This document shows positions 37,509-47,174 of a DNA stretch of 64,000 bases, one piece after another. Each line of letters begins with the position of its first letter. The stretch's first letter is position 1. The position numbers and the translations under genes were made by a program. The notes beneath the pieces are model-generated. The model worked only from the letters and a program-made list of their open reading frames with translations, was not told where the DNA came from and did not search any database. This DNA comes from Lysinibacillus odysseyi (GTDB lineage Bacteria; Bacillota; Bacilli; Bacillales_A; Planococcaceae). Where the stretch lies: NCBI GenBank assembly GCA_014595895.1, contig JABUKB010000001.1, forward strand, positions 2,024,034 to 2,088,033, in the 5' to 3' direction.

Positions 37509-38897
37509 ATGAAAAATACATTATTTCGAAAGATTAACGCTAGAGATTTACTTGCTAAAAACAAAAATGTTCGATTAAAACAAACGTTAAATGCGTTTGA
37601 TTTAATTGTTCTCGGTGTAGGAGCCATCGTCGGTACAGGCATTTTCATTTTGCCAGGTACCGTTTCTGCACTGCATGCAGGCCCCGGCATTGTTTTTTCA
37701 TTTATCATCGCTGCCATTGTTTGTGCGTTTGCGGCGATGTGCTATTCTGAGTTTGCGTCAGCGTTGCCCGTCACAGGCAGTGCCTACACGTACAGCTACA
37801 TCGTTTTCGGCGAAATAATAGCTTGGCTAGTCGGTTGGGCGCTATTGCTCGAATACGGCTTGGCAACAGCGGCTGTTTCGACAGGCTGGTCAGCATATTT
37901 GGTCTCACTGTTGGAGGGCTTCGGCATCCATATTCCGACCGCTTTAACAGCAGCCTACAATCCGGAGGCAGGTACAGTTGTGAACCTGCCTGCTATGGTA
38001 ATCGTGTTTGCAATCGCAGCACTTTTAACATTAGGCATTAAGGAATCAAACCGTTTAAATGCTATTATGGTAATTACTAAAGTTGGCGTTATTTTAATGT
38101 TCATCTTAATCGGTGCTTTTTATGTGGAGCCGACAAACTGGGCACCTATGCTACCATTCGGTGTAAGCGGTGTTCTGACAGGTGCCGCATTGGTATTCTT
38201 TGCTTACTTAGGCTTTGATGCCGTTTCTGCTGCCGCTGAAGAAGTAATTAATCCTCAACGCAATATGCCAATCGGGATTATTGGCTCGCTCTTTTTCTGT
38301 ACATTGCTATACGTAGCCGTTTCATTAGTATTAACAGGAATTGTCCCTTATACAAATTTAAACGTCAGCAATCCTGTTAGTTTTGCTATGCAAATTGCAG
38401 GACAAGACTGGGTGGCCGGTTTCATTTCATTAGGGGCTATCGTGGGAATGACAACTGTCATTTTAGTAATGTTATACGGTGGAACACGCCTGCTTTACGC
38501 GTTTGGCCGTGACGGTCTATTACCGAAAAGCATGGCTGAAATTCATAAGAAATTTAAGACACCCGTGAAAAACACTTGGGTACTAGCGATGATTACAGCG
38601 TTCTGTGGCGGGTTTATTCCATTAAATCAGTTAACATCTTTAGTGAATATGGGGACATTGATTGCCTTTACGATTGTATCCATCGGCGTTATTGCATTGC
38701 GTCGCAATAAAGATATCCCATCAACCGGCTTTAAGGTTCCACTCTATCCTATTATCCCGCTCGTGTCATTTGTGCTATGTATTTTCTTAATACTGCAGCT
38801 TGAAGCAATCACATTTATCTACTGTGGGGTTTGGTTCTTAATCGGAATTGTTTTCTACTTTGTTTACGGTAAAAAACATAGTAAACTGAATCAATAA
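37509..38897 (+). CDS. APC-family amino acid permease (YfnA-like, CAT type)
   Basis: The 462-residue protein has about 12 membrane helices. Helix 1 carries VLGVGAIVGTGIFILPG (about 34-50), the substrate-binding unwound segment of APC transporters. SEFASALPVTGSAYTYSY and YLGFDAVSAAAEEVINPQRNMP are cationic/branched amino acid transporter hallmarks. The transported amino acid cannot be named. It has its own promoter and terminator. The ribosome-binding site is weak (GATGGGA). Confidence 0.9.
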   Translation: MKNTLFRKINARDLLAKNKNVRLKQTLNAFDLIVLGVGAIVGTGIFILPGTVSALHAGPGIVFSFIIAAIVCAFAAMCYSEFASALPVTGSAYTYSYIVFGEIIAWLVGWALLLEYGLATAAVSTGWSAYLVSLLEGFGIHIPTALTAAYNPEAGTVVNLPAMVIVFAIAALLTLGIKESNRLNAIMVITKVGVILMFILIGAFYVEPTNWAPMLPFGVSGVLTGAALVFFAYLGFDAVSAAAEEVINPQRNMPIGIIGSLFFCTLLYVAVSLVLTGIVPYTNLNVSNPVSFAMQIAGQDWVAGFISLGAIVGMTTVILVMLYGGTRLLYAFGRDGLLPKSMAEIHKKFKTPVKNTWVLAMITAFCGGFIPLNQLTSLVNMGTLIAFTIVSIGVIALRRNKDIPSTGFKVPLYPIIPLVSFVLCIFLILQLEAITFIYCGVWFLIGIVFYFVYGKKHSKLNQ

Positions 38898-38902
38898 GCA
38901 AT

Positions 38903-38941
38903 AAGGGGTGTCCAAAAAGTAAAACTTTTTGAACACCCCTG
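38903..38941 (+). terminator. Terminator after the APC permease gene
   Basis: The stem AGGGGTGT-CAAAAAGT / ACTTTTTG-ACACCCCT is followed by GTTCTATTTG, a weak T tract. Confidence 0.75.
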
Positions 38942-39014
38942 TTCTATTTGATATTTATCTCTTAGGAAGTATTGCTCCTGCGGTGGTCGCATCAAAATGC
39001 CACCATCCTCGTCG

Positions 39015-39069
39015 CAAAGGAAAGATTCCGTCTCAAAATAACTTCTCAGACGAAACCTTTCCTTTGCAA
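39015..39069. repeat. Large imperfect inverted repeat in an intergenic gap
   Basis: The arms GCAAAGGAA and TTCCTTTGC are 9 bp and perfect. An inner stem GTCT/AGAC surrounds a 14-nt loop. A further GGTGG/CCACC pair lies just upstream (about 38981-39005). The element lies between two terminators and has no gene assigned. Confidence 0.5.
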
Positions 39070-39083
39070 TTTTGAAAAAATTG

Positions 39084-39126
39084 AAAAAATCCGCCGTCTT
39101 AATTGCTAGACAGCGGATTTTTTTAT
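39084..39126. terminator. Terminator after agcS
   Basis: The stem AAAAATCCGC-GTCT / AGAC-GCGGATTTTT is rich in flanking A/T on both strands and sits just past the agcS stop. Confidence 0.9.
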
Positions 39127-39129
39127 GCT

Positions 39130-40665
39130 TTATTTTTCGCGCTCACGATTGCGCTCTTCCCAGAATGTTGCATTTTTGATACCTAACTTCTTCGGATCAA
39201 ATACTGGGTCTTTTCCTTCTCTTTTCTGTTGCTCGTAATCTTTTAACGCTATGATAGCTGGTTTCATAATAATTAAAATAGCGAGAACGTTTATCCATAC
39301 CATTAACCCTAAACCTACATCTCCCATTGCCCATGCTAAGTCAGATGTACGTACTGTACCATAAAAGGCTGTAATTACGATTACTATTTTGGCTATCCAA
39401 ATACCGATTTTTTCAAACTTACCTGGTAATAAATAGGATATATTTGTCTCTGCAATATAGTAATATGCCATAATAGTTGTAAAGGCAAAGAAGAATAATG
39501 CAATCGCTACGAATGGACCACCAAAGCCTGGTAAAGCTGAATCAACTGCATATTGAGTATATGCTGCCCCTTCTTTAATTGTTTGAGCAAATGTAAGTTG
39601 TTCCTCTCCTGATAATTTATCAGCACCAAATTCACCCGTGTGAATTGTAGGGTAAATTTCGTAGGAACTTCCTTCATAATTAACAGCTACTTGATCAGCC
39701 TTTTCATCATGAACATTATACATTCCTGTAAATAGAATCATAAATGCCGTTGCTGAACACACTAACAATGTATCAATATAAACAGATGCTGCTTGCACAA
39801 TACCTTGCTTTGCTGGATGTGACACTTCCGCAGCCGCTGCTGGGTGAGCACCTGTCCCTTGACCTGCTTCATTTGAATAGATACCACGTTTTACTCCCCA
39901 AGCTATAGCAGATCCCAAGATTCCTCCAAATAATTCTTGTGCACCAAATGCACTAGAAAAAATTAAACCAATAACGCCTGGAATTTCCGAAAAATTCATA
40001 AAGATAATAACAAGTGCCATTAAAATATATGCTGCAGCCATGAAAGGAACAATTATTTGAGCTGCATTTGCGATAGATTTAACTCCACCGATAATAATAG
40101 CTCCTAATAATACAGCAATAATTAGTCCTGTTACCCATTGCTCTAAACCAAATGCATTGTTCATTGCAACTGAAATCGCATTAGACTGAACGCCTGGCAT
40201 TAAGAAAAGCATCGCAACCAATGCCGCTACTGCAAATATAACAGCAAACCACTTTTGTCCCATCCCTTTTTCAATATAGAAGGCTGGACCACCACGATAT
40301 TCTGTTTCTCTTTCTTCTTTGTAAATTTGTGCTAATGTGGACTCTACATATGCTGTTGCTGCTCCAATGAAAGCAATAACCCACATCCAGAAGACTGCAC
40401 CTGGTCCCCCCATACCAATCGCAGTCGCCGTACCGGCAATATTACCCGTACCTACACGACCTGATAATGCGATCGACATCGCTTGGAAAGAAGAAATCCC
40501 TTTTTCTGACTTCTCTCCTCTAAACATGAGTACAAACATATCTTTAATATGACGTACTTGCAAAAATCTAGTAATAATAGAAAAGAATAGGCCGATTATC
40601 ATAATGCCATAAATAAACCAAGGACCCCATAAAATTTCATTTAAGAAACTTATCATACTCTCCAT
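39130..40665 (-). CDS. AgcS-type alanine/glycine:sodium symporter
   Basis: The 511-residue membrane protein has about ten to eleven helices. The AGCS family signature appears as FQAMSIALSGRVGTGNIAGTA (about 55-75) and GVKRGIYSNEAGQGTGAHPAAAAE (about 272-295). A longer C-terminal part contains a loop at about 355-395 with acidic residues. It imports alanine or glycine with Na+. The ATG is chosen behind GGGG...GGAG; the longer frame adds 25 unsupported residues. No operon partner is present. Confidence 0.93.
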   Translation of the reverse strand: MESMISFLNEILWGPWFIYGIMIIGLFFSIITRFLQVRHIKDMFVLMFRGEKSEKGISSFQAMSIALSGRVGTGNIAGTATAIGMGGPGAVFWMWVIAFIGAATAYVESTLAQIYKEERETEYRGGPAFYIEKGMGQKWFAVIFAVAALVAMLFLMPGVQSNAISVAMNNAFGLEQWVTGLIIAVLLGAIIIGGVKSIANAAQIIVPFMAAAYILMALVIIFMNFSEIPGVIGLIFSSAFGAQELFGGILGSAIAWGVKRGIYSNEAGQGTGAHPAAAAEVSHPAKQGIVQAASVYIDTLLVCSATAFMILFTGMYNVHDEKADQVAVNYEGSSYEIYPTIHTGEFGADKLSGEEQLTFAQTIKEGAAYTQYAVDSALPGFGGPFVAIALFFFAFTTIMAYYYIAETNISYLLPGKFEKIGIWIAKIVIVITAFYGTVRTSDLAWAMGDVGLGLMVWINVLAILIIMKPAIIALKDYEQQKREGKDPVFDPKKLGIKNATFWEERNREREK

Positions 40666-40789
40666 TTCTCCACACCCCTTTTTGATGTATTTTATTGTAG
40701 TGAAATTCAATATATTACAAATTGAGCCATCGTTCAACAATTTTTTAATAATTCATAACCTTTTATCATAAAATTACTTATTTTCATCC

Positions 40790-40840
40790 AAAAAACGCAG
40801 AAAAAATAAAATAAATCTATTTTTTCTGCGTTTTGTTTTA
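40790..40840. terminator. Terminator after the YtpA-like gene
   Basis: The stem AAAACGCAGAAAAAATA / TATTTTTTCTGCGTTTT has T runs on both strands, between the YtpA-like stop and the agcS start region. Confidence 0.9.
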
Positions 40841-40851
40841 AATTTTCTCTA

Positions 40852-41655
40852 TTAATCAATAATATAACCAATAGAACGTAAACTATTATTAATAAAATCT
40901 TGTGTTAATAAAAATACCTCTTGTCGCTCCATCTCGAAATATAGGCTGCTGAAGCTCTCTGACCATTCCCGATAATAAAAATTTGATAGATTTTGACTTA
41001 CTAACCACTGTTTCGACGCGGCGATATCTGTTACTTTATCTCGTCCTCCTGTCATCATCAGAACAGGAATATTGGGAAGTTTTAGATCAGGGTCCTTTAA
41101 AATTTTCATCGCCTGCTGAAGATCGCGATACCATTTCACCGTCACGATCGGCGAGAACGGCAACTCGTCTTTCATCTCAGGATAGGCTTCTGAATTGCGT
41201 GTTAAAAGCGGTAATGTAATGGCGTGCTTTAATTTTACATTAGCCGTAATGACACTTAAACTAGATAGCGCTTTTGTCATCTTCCCGGGTTCTAGCTTTA
41301 AATGTATCCACGGCGAAACAAACACAATACCAGCACATTCAATTTTATGTCGGCAGATCGTGCGGGCCGCAATCGTGGCGCCTAAGCCATTGCCAATCAC
41401 AAAAACTGGCAGGTTGTATGCATGGGCTACATCGATAACCTGTTTTGCATATAAATAATATTGTGAAAAATCTTCATCATGGTATCTCCCACTGCGCGAC
41501 AGAGCTCCGTGCCCTGGCAAATCTCCCATTACAACATGGTAACCTGAGCTACGCAGCTTTTCTATTAACCACGCGTACCATGCGTGGTGTTCATAGGCAC
41601 TATGAAAAATAGCAACAACTGCCTTCGGTTGTCTTTCCGCCTCCCATTTCCACAT
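40852..41655 (-). CDS. YtpA-like alpha/beta-hydrolase without catalytic Ser and His
   Basis: The overall fold matches YtpA, the lysophospholipase linked to bacilysocin synthesis: start MWKWEAERQPKAVVAIFHSA, then SSGYHVVMGDLPGHG, RNSEAYPEM, KWYRDL and VLMMTGGRDKVTD (the acid Asp). The nucleophile elbow, GHSMGG in YtpA, is GNGLGA (about 89-94), so the Ser is Gly. Where family members have the catalytic His (YHEIFNE) the sequence reads SESFSSLYFE. The gene is otherwise intact, 267 residues. It looks like a pseudoenzyme or a protein with altered chemistry. Confidence 0.8.
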   Translation of the reverse strand: MWKWEAERQPKAVVAIFHSAYEHHAWYAWLIEKLRSSGYHVVMGDLPGHGALSRSGRYHDEDFSQYYLYAKQVIDVAHAYNLPVFVIGNGLGATIAARTICRHKIECAGIVFVSPWIHLKLEPGKMTKALSSLSVITANVKLKHAITLPLLTRNSEAYPEMKDELPFSPIVTVKWYRDLQQAMKILKDPDLKLPNIPVLMMTGGRDKVTDIAASKQWLVSQNLSNFYYREWSESFSSLYFEMERQEVFLLTQDFINNSLRSIGYIID

Positions 41656-41769
41656 GAAAATATTGCCTCCTATGATTGTTGTTCAACTGATATTGAAAAC
41701 GTAGTTTATTTTAATCTTTATATTTGTTACGATATTATTATATATTAGCTTGAAATGAGGCGATTGAAC

Positions 41770-42282
41770 ATGATTTACCCTTATAAAGATAAATATCCAA
41801 ACATTGACCCATCTGTCTTTATCGCTGATTACGCAACCATTACAGGTGATGTCACAATTGGTGCCGAATCATCTATTTGGTTTAATGTGTCGATTCGCGG
41901 TGACGTAGCGCCAACAACAATTGGCGAGCGTGTCAGCATTCAGGATTTAAGCTGCTTGCATCAAAGCCCAAACAATCCTCTCATTATCGAAGACGAAGCC
42001 ATCGTCGGCCACCAAGTAACATTACATAGCTGTATTATTCGTAAACGTGCTTTAATCGGTATGGGTTCCATCATATTAGACGGTGCTGAAATTGGTGAAG
42101 GTGCTTTTATCGGTGCTGGAAGCTTAGTTCCGCCAGGGAAAAAAATCCCACCTAATGCACTTGCGATGGGACGCCCCGCAAAAGTTATACGTGAGGTAAC
42201 TGCTGAAGATCGCGCTGATATGGACCGTATTATTCGTGAATATGCAGAAAAGGGTCAGTATTATAAGTCTCTTCAAAAGTAA
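41770..42282 (+). CDS. ytoA: Gamma-carbonic-anhydrase-like protein YtoA
   Basis: This left-handed beta-helix protein is built on hexapeptide repeats (about 10-135; for example ATITGDVTIGAESSIWFNVS). Putative metal ligands are LHQS, VGHQVTLHSC with the His triad at about 67, 84 and 89. It resembles gamma-CA and PaaY-like proteins; activity is unproven. I chose the ATG 8 nt after GAGG, giving 170 residues. It is divergent from the YtpA-like gene and followed by a terminator. Confidence 0.9.
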   Translation: MIYPYKDKYPNIDPSVFIADYATITGDVTIGAESSIWFNVSIRGDVAPTTIGERVSIQDLSCLHQSPNNPLIIEDEAIVGHQVTLHSCIIRKRALIGMGSIILDGAEIGEGAFIGAGSLVPPGKKIPPNALAMGRPAKVIREVTAEDRADMDRIIREYAEKGQYYKSLQK

Positions 42283-42299
42283 TTATACTAAAATATCTG

Positions 42300-42336
42300 T
42301 AGCCTATCGAGAATGTGTAGAGATAGGCTTTTTTGT
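42300..42336 (+). terminator. Terminator after ytoA
   Basis: The stem AGCCTATC / GATAGGCT is followed by TTTTTT. Confidence 0.85.
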
Positions 42337-42341
42337 CTCAT

Positions 42342-42373
42342 AAAAAGAAGCCGCCAGCTCAGTGACGACTTCC
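42342..42373 (-). terminator. Terminator after metK
   Basis: On the minus strand GAAGTCG / CGGCTTC (one G-U pair) is followed by TTTTTATG. Confidence 0.7.
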
Positions 42374-42400
42374 ATAAAATTCCCTGCAAAGAATTTATTT

Positions 42401-43597
42401 TTATAGCCCTGCTTTTTCGCGTAAAGCCTCTGCTTTATCTGTTTTTTCCCAAGGCACATCTAAATCTGTACGACCGAAGTGGCCATATGCCGCTGTTTGC
42501 TTATAAATCGGACGGCGTAAATCAAGCATTTTGATAATACCTGCCGGACGTAAGTCGAATAATTCGCGTACCCATCCTACCATTTGCTCTGATTCCACTT
42601 TGCCTGTCCCAAATGTATCGATAGCAATCGATACAGGGCGCGCTACACCAATTGCATAAGCAAGCTGCACTTCTACACGGTCCGCCAAGCCTGCTGCTAC
42701 GATATTTTTCGCTACATAACGTGCTGCATATGCCGCTGAACGGTCTACTTTTGTTGCATCCTTACCTGAGAACGCGCCACCGCCATGACGGGCATAACCA
42801 CCGTATGTATCTACGATAATTTTACGACCTGTAAGTCCTGCATCTCCTTTAGGACCACCGATGACGAAACGACCTGTAGGATTGATGAAATATTTTGTTT
42901 CAGCGTCTAGTAACTCCGCCGGCACAACGGCATTAATTACATACGTTTTCATATCTGTTTGAATTTGCTCTAATGTAGCTTCTTCATCGTGCTGTGTAGA
43001 AAGAACAATTGTATCGATACGTACTGGATTGTTATTTTCATCATACTCTACTGTTACTTGTGTTTTACCGTCTGGACGCAAGTATTTTAGTTCGCCTGAT
43101 TTGCGTACTTCCGCTAAGCGGCGCGCTAATTTATGAGCCAAAGAAATCGGTAAAGGCATTAATTCAGGTGTTTCATTACAAGCATAACCAAACATTAATC
43201 CTTGGTCACCTGCACCAATCGCTTCTAATTCTTCATCTGTCATAGAACCTTCACGTGCTTCAAGCGCTTGATCTACCCCTTGGGCGATATCTGGTGATTG
43301 TTCACCGACTGCAACAAGCACTGCTAGGTTTTCTGCATCAAAACCGTATTTTCCGCGTGTATAACCGATTTCAGCTACTGTATCGCGGATAATTCCCTTC
43401 ATATCTACATAAGTAGAAGTTGTAATTTCTCCTGATACTAATACTAAACCAGTAGTAACAGTTGTTTCGCATGCTACACGCGCATTTGGGTCTGCCGCTA
43501 AGATCGCATCTAAAATTGCATCTGAAATTTGGTCGCAAATTTTATCCGGATGCCCTTCTGTTACACTTTCTGATGTAAATAATCGACGTTGTGTCAT
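42401..43597 (-). CDS. metK: S-adenosylmethionine synthetase
   Basis: MetK makes SAM from methionine and ATP in the cytosol. The start is [20 protein letters not shown] (about 7-26). [12 protein letters not shown] (about 117-128) and [19 protein letters not shown] (about 271-289, phosphate-binding loop) are the two family signatures. The 398 residues are full length. AGGAGG lies 7 nt before the ATG. Regulation by the SAM-I riboswitch upstream gives product feedback. Confidence 0.98.
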   Translation of the reverse strand: MTQRRLFTSESVTEGHPDKICDQISDAILDAILAADPNARVACETTVTTGLVLVSGEITTSTYVDMKGIIRDTVAEIGYTRGKYGFDAENLAVLVAVGEQSPDIAQGVDQALEAREGSMTDEELEAIGAGDQGLMFGYACNETPELMPLPISLAHKLARRLAEVRKSGELKYLRPDGKTQVTVEYDENNNPVRIDTIVLSTQHDEEATLEQIQTDMKTYVINAVVPAELLDAETKYFINPTGRFVIGGPKGDAGLTGRKIIVDTYGGYARHGGGAFSGKDATKVDRSAAYAARYVAKNIVAAGLADRVEVQLAYAIGVARPVSIAIDTFGTGKVESEQMVGWVRELFDLRPAGIIKMLDLRRPIYKQTAAYGHFGRTDLDVPWEKTDKAEALREKAGL

Positions 43598-43770
43598 TTG
43601 TTTTCCTCCTAAAAATACCTTTTGATACGGTACTCATATACCCATGTAATTTTTTAACTTTTTTCAGCCGAGGCATAATTGCTTAGCCCACTACTAACTT
43701 TTACACGAGACTTTAGAAAGGCATTATAATAATGAAGAAAGTCTTCTCCATTACATTTTTTTGTAAACAA

Positions 43771-43944
43771 AAAAATCCTTCCACTCATTGACATGAGGAA
43801 AGGAAGTGATTTCTGAGTTACCTTTCACTCTTATCGTTCAAGGAATATATCCTTGCATCAGGTTGGCACCAACGCGCTACGAAATCGTATTGCAGGTTGC
43901 CGGGTTTCTCAGGGCCTGACCCTCCACCAACTCGGGATAAGAGT
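43771..43944 (-). promoter_or_regulatory. SAM-I (S-box) riboswitch with terminator upstream of metK
   Basis: The aptamer (about 43826-43944, minus strand) starts CTCTTATCCCGAG, has GGTGGAGGGTCAGGCCC and AAACCCGGCAACC, and closes with CGATAAGAG. These are the conserved S-box stems P1-P4. The terminator stem (about 43771-43808, CTTTCCTCAT / ATGAGTGGAAG) is followed by TTTTTTTG. High SAM should end transcription before metK. Confidence 0.95.
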
Positions 43945-43960
43945 ATCCGTTCAGTATTAA

Positions 43961-43989
43961 ATATTACGAAATTTGTTGCATACTGTCAA
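43961..43989 (-). promoter_or_regulatory. Promoter of the metK riboswitch transcript
   Basis: A consensus TTGACA and TAATAT are 17 bp apart on the minus strand, about 17 nt before the aptamer P1. Confidence 0.85.
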
Positions 43990-44048
43990 ATGATTTTTAC
44001 AGATAAAAAAAAACATAAAAAAATCATAAAATAAATGCGTAATTAGTA

Positions 44049-44076
44049 TAGACTATTCCTTCCAATGTGTTATACT
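44049..44076 (+). promoter_or_regulatory. pckA promoter with CcpN-type operator
   Basis: TAGACT and TATACT are 16 bp apart. The sequence TGTGTTATACT (44066-44076) matches TRTGHYATAYW, the reported CcpN binding motif, at all 11 positions, and it covers the -10 box. In B. subtilis CcpN represses pckA on glucose, so catabolite repression by CcpN is likely here. The start point would be near 44083, 60 nt before the ATG. Confidence 0.75.
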
Positions 44077-44143
44077 ATTTTTGACTTTATAAATAACTAC
44101 TCGCCTAGCGGGAACTATACAAAAAAAGGATGGTATTTAATCG

Positions 44144-45733
44144 ATGAATTCAGTAGACATTAGCAACGAACTGAAGGAATTATTAAGCGGTAACAACGTT
44201 CAGGTTCAACTTTCTGTACCACAATTAGTCGAAAAAGCGACATCTCGTGGAGAAGCTACACTAACAGTAGATGGTGCATTACGCGCTGAAACTGGTAAAT
44301 ACACAGGCCGTTCCCCTAAAGATAAATTTATCGTTGAAGAAGACAGCTCAAAAGAGAAAATTGACTGGGGTAAAGTAAACCAACCGATCTCATCTGAAGT
44401 ATTCGACAACTTATACGTGAAAGTGGTTAATTACTTAAAAGAGAAAGACGAGTTATTCGTATTCAAAGGTTTTGCAGGAGCTGACAAAGACTCTCAGCTT
44501 TCAATCCAAGTGGTAAACGAATATGCTTGGCATAATCTTTTCTGTCATCAATTATTTATCCGTCCAACAGTTGAAGAACTAGCTTCACATGTATCTGAAT
44601 TTACAATTGTTTCAGCTCCATCGTTCAAAGCAGACCCAGCTGTTGATGGAACAAACTCCGAGACATTCATTATAACATCTTTAGAAAAGAAAATCATCCT
44701 AATCGGTGGTACCGAGTACGCAGGTGAAATGAAAAAATCGATTTTCGGTATTATGAACTACTTATTGCCAGAACAAGGTATTTTCCCAATGCACTGTTCC
44801 GCTAACGTAGGCGAAGAAGGCGATGTAGCTTTATTCTTCGGTTTATCAGGTACAGGTAAAACAACTTTATCTGCAGACAGCGACCGCAAGCTAATCGGTG
44901 ACGATGAGCATGGCTGGTCTGATAACGGTGTTTTCAATATTGAAGGCGGCTGTTACGCAAAAACAATTAACTTATCGGCTGAAAAAGAGCCAGAAATTTA
45001 CGGAGCTATCAAATTTGGTACGGTATTAGAGAACGTAGCAGTAGATCCTGATACACGTGTATGTGATTATGACAATGGTTCATTAACTGAAAACACACGT
45101 GCAGCTTACCCTCTTCACTATATCGAAAATATCGTATCGCCATCTGTTGCAGGTCACCCAAAAACAATCGTTTTCCTAACGGCTGATGCTTTTGGTGTGT
45201 TGCCTCCAATCTCTAAATTAACAAAAGAGCAAGCAATGTATCACTTCTTAAGCGGCTTCACATCGAAGTTAGCAGGTACAGAGCGCGGTGTAACAGAGCC
45301 AGAACCAGTATTCTCTACATGCTTCGGTTCTCCATTCTTACCGCTTGCGGCTACTGTATATGCAGAGCAATTAGGCAAGAAAATCGATGAGCACGGTGCA
45401 CAAGTATTCCTAGTAAACACTGGTTGGACTGGTGGGGAGTACGGCGTAGGTTCTCGTATGAAATTATCTTATACACGTACAATGGTGCGTGCTGCTATCG
45501 AAGGCAAATTAAACGATGTAGATACAATCCAAGATGAAGTATTTGGATTACACATCCCTGTGACTGTGGAAGGTGTACCTACAGAAGTATTAAATCCACG
45601 TGACGCTTGGGCTGACAAAGCTGCTTATGAGCAAAAAGCAAAAGAGCTTGCTGACTTATTCAACAACAACTTCAAAAAGTTTGTGGATGTTGACGAAGCA
45701 ATTCTTAACCAAGGCGGTCCTTTAGTAAAATAA
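44144..45733 (+). CDS. pckA: Phosphoenolpyruvate carboxykinase (ATP)
   Basis: PckA converts oxaloacetate to phosphoenolpyruvate with ATP, the first gluconeogenic step. The kinase-1a loop is [13 protein letters not shown] (about 235-247), followed by [11 protein letters not shown]. The metal and substrate motif [20 protein letters not shown] is present, as is the signature [11 protein letters not shown]. The 529 residues are normal length. AAGGATGG lies upstream of the ATG. The gene is monocistronic between a promoter with a CcpN-like site and a terminator. Confidence 0.98.
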   Translation: MNSVDISNELKELLSGNNVQVQLSVPQLVEKATSRGEATLTVDGALRAETGKYTGRSPKDKFIVEEDSSKEKIDWGKVNQPISSEVFDNLYVKVVNYLKEKDELFVFKGFAGADKDSQLSIQVVNEYAWHNLFCHQLFIRPTVEELASHVSEFTIVSAPSFKADPAVDGTNSETFIITSLEKKIILIGGTEYAGEMKKSIFGIMNYLLPEQGIFPMHCSANVGEEGDVALFFGLSGTGKTTLSADSDRKLIGDDEHGWSDNGVFNIEGGCYAKTINLSAEKEPEIYGAIKFGTVLENVAVDPDTRVCDYDNGSLTENTRAAYPLHYIENIVSPSVAGHPKTIVFLTADAFGVLPPISKLTKEQAMYHFLSGFTSKLAGTERGVTEPEPVFSTCFGSPFLPLAATVYAEQLGKKIDEHGAQVFLVNTGWTGGEYGVGSRMKLSYTRTMVRAAIEGKLNDVDTIQDEVFGLHIPVTVEGVPTEVLNPRDAWADKAAYEQKAKELADLFNNNFKKFVDVDEAILNQGGPLVK

Positions 45734-45736
45734 CCT

Positions 45737-45786
45737 AAAAACGTGTAGACAGCGTCGAAATTCGACCTTGTCTACACGTTTTTTTA
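45737..45786. terminator. Bidirectional terminator between pckA and ytmA
   Basis: The stem AAAAACGTGTAGACA / TGTCTACACGTTTTT lies between the convergent stops; the ytmA stop codon falls at its edge. Confidence 0.92.
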
Positions 45787-46578
45787 TATCCTGCTATCTC
45801 TCTTACCCTTCATCCATTGCCCTATCTTTTTCACTGTTTCTCTATTTAACTGCGGGGGGTAATGATGAGGGATATCCGCTGCATACCAAACTTCGACCTG
45901 CTTGCCCTTTTCTTGCAGCACCCCTTCTAACCGGTAAGCATGCTCAATATAGACATGCTGGTCAGCAGTACCATGAACTAATAATACCGGTGCCTCGATT
46001 TCTTCAACAGCAAATAACGGGGTCCGGTCGTTGTAACGTTCCAGTACTTTATTTGGTGTCCCGCCAATGATGCGGCGTAGCCCTCTTCTCATGTCTACAC
46101 GATCCCAATACGTTTGAGCTACATCACTTGTGCCGGCCCAGATGACAGTAGAGGCAATATCGCCTCTTAATATAGCCACCCACATGGCCATTAAGCCCCC
46201 TCTTGAAAATCCGTATATATGAATCGATTTTTCCTGCGTGAACTGTTTGAGTACATCTACAGCAAATACTGCATCATAACGATCTTCTCCGGCAAATTCA
46301 TCCTTCCCCTCCCCGCCGCGATTTCCGCGATAGTAAGGGGCAAACACTACAAAGCCTTGTGCCGCGAATTGTGCGATTCTTGCTGCTCGTACCATGCCGA
46401 TCGATTGGAGCCCTCCTCGCAAATAAAGAAGCGCCTGAGGATTTTCAATATGCTGTGGTCTCGCTAATAATCCCTTGACACGGTTGCCACAGGACCAGTA
46501 TGTGATTTCATCTAATCTTATATTTCGATTAGGGGATGGATAGGAGCGTATTGATACAATTTCACCATTGTCTCTCAT
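45784..46578 (-). CDS. ytmA: Alpha/beta hydrolase, prolyl-oligopeptidase-like (YtmA)
   Basis: The catalytic triad is visible: GFSRGG (Ser at about 126), the Asp in VHGTADQHV (about 209) and the His in IPHHYPPQ (about 241). Together with YYRGNRGGEG this fits the S9 peptidase-like esterase/hydrolase group. No signal peptide is seen. It is the distal gene of ytkD-ytmA, overlapping by 17 nt. The substrate is unknown; the family includes acyl-peptide hydrolases. Confidence 0.85.
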   Translation of the reverse strand: MRDNGEIVSIRSYPSPNRNIRLDEITYWSCGNRVKGLLARPQHIENPQALLYLRGGLQSIGMVRAARIAQFAAQGFVVFAPYYRGNRGGEGKDEFAGEDRYDAVFAVDVLKQFTQEKSIHIYGFSRGGLMAMWVAILRGDIASTVIWAGTSDVAQTYWDRVDMRRGLRRIIGGTPNKVLERYNDRTPLFAVEEIEAPVLLVHGTADQHVYIEHAYRLEGVLQEKGKQVEVWYAADIPHHYPPQLNRETVKKIGQWMKGKRDSRI

Positions 46579-47029
46579 ATTTTTTCACTTCCTGTAACAT
46601 TCGTTTCATACCATCATCCTTCATGTAAAAGCTCAAATTCGGATGATTTTCTAACTCTTCATCTGTTAGCCAATGTCTGGCTACCGTTTCAAATTCACCG
46701 ACAAAGTCTTCAATTTTATCTACCTGTGCTGTGAAGACAGCCTTACAAAACGGGAGTTCGTCATGCACGATATAATAAGCAAACCAGCGTGGATTTTTTA
46801 CCTTTACTTGTGTTTCTTCATATACTTCACGTACAGCAGCCTCTACTAGTGTTTCCCCATGCTCTTGCTTTCCACCCGGAAACTCTACCCCCCGCTTATA
46901 ATGTTCTGTACATAGCCATTTATTATGATATTTAATCATCACGAGCACATGCTTTGGCTCTATTTCAAACGGTCCTTCATCAAACCTTAAATGTACTTGA
47001 AACCCATTTTCATCTGTAAATGTAAACAT
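46562..47029 (-). CDS. ytkD: Nudix nucleoside triphosphatase YtkD
   Basis: The Nudix box is GGKQEHGETLVEAAVREVYEET (about 54-75), with the GX5EX7REVXEEX2G-like pattern intact up to the last Gly, which here is Gln. YtkD of Bacillus hydrolyses 8-oxo-dGTP and other NTPs and has antimutator and RNA-processing roles. The 155 residues match. AGGTGTTGAAGGA precedes the ATG. It is the first gene of a two-gene operon with ytmA. Confidence 0.9.
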   Translation of the reverse strand: MFTFTDENGFQVHLRFDEGPFEIEPKHVLVMIKYHNKWLCTEHYKRGVEFPGGKQEHGETLVEAAVREVYEETQVKVKNPRWFAYYIVHDELPFCKAVFTAQVDKIEDFVGEFETVARHWLTDEELENHPNLSFYMKDDGMKRMLQEVKKYERQW

Positions 47030-47174
47030 TCCTTCAACACCTCTTTCTTAGTGTATCGAAGGGTTCTATAGGCTTCAACAAAAAGAGAACGACTAAATAC
47101 GATTTTTGCTTACAGCGTGACTAAATAGTAGAATGCTATATAATAAAGATAGAAAGAATAATCGAGGTGACAAT

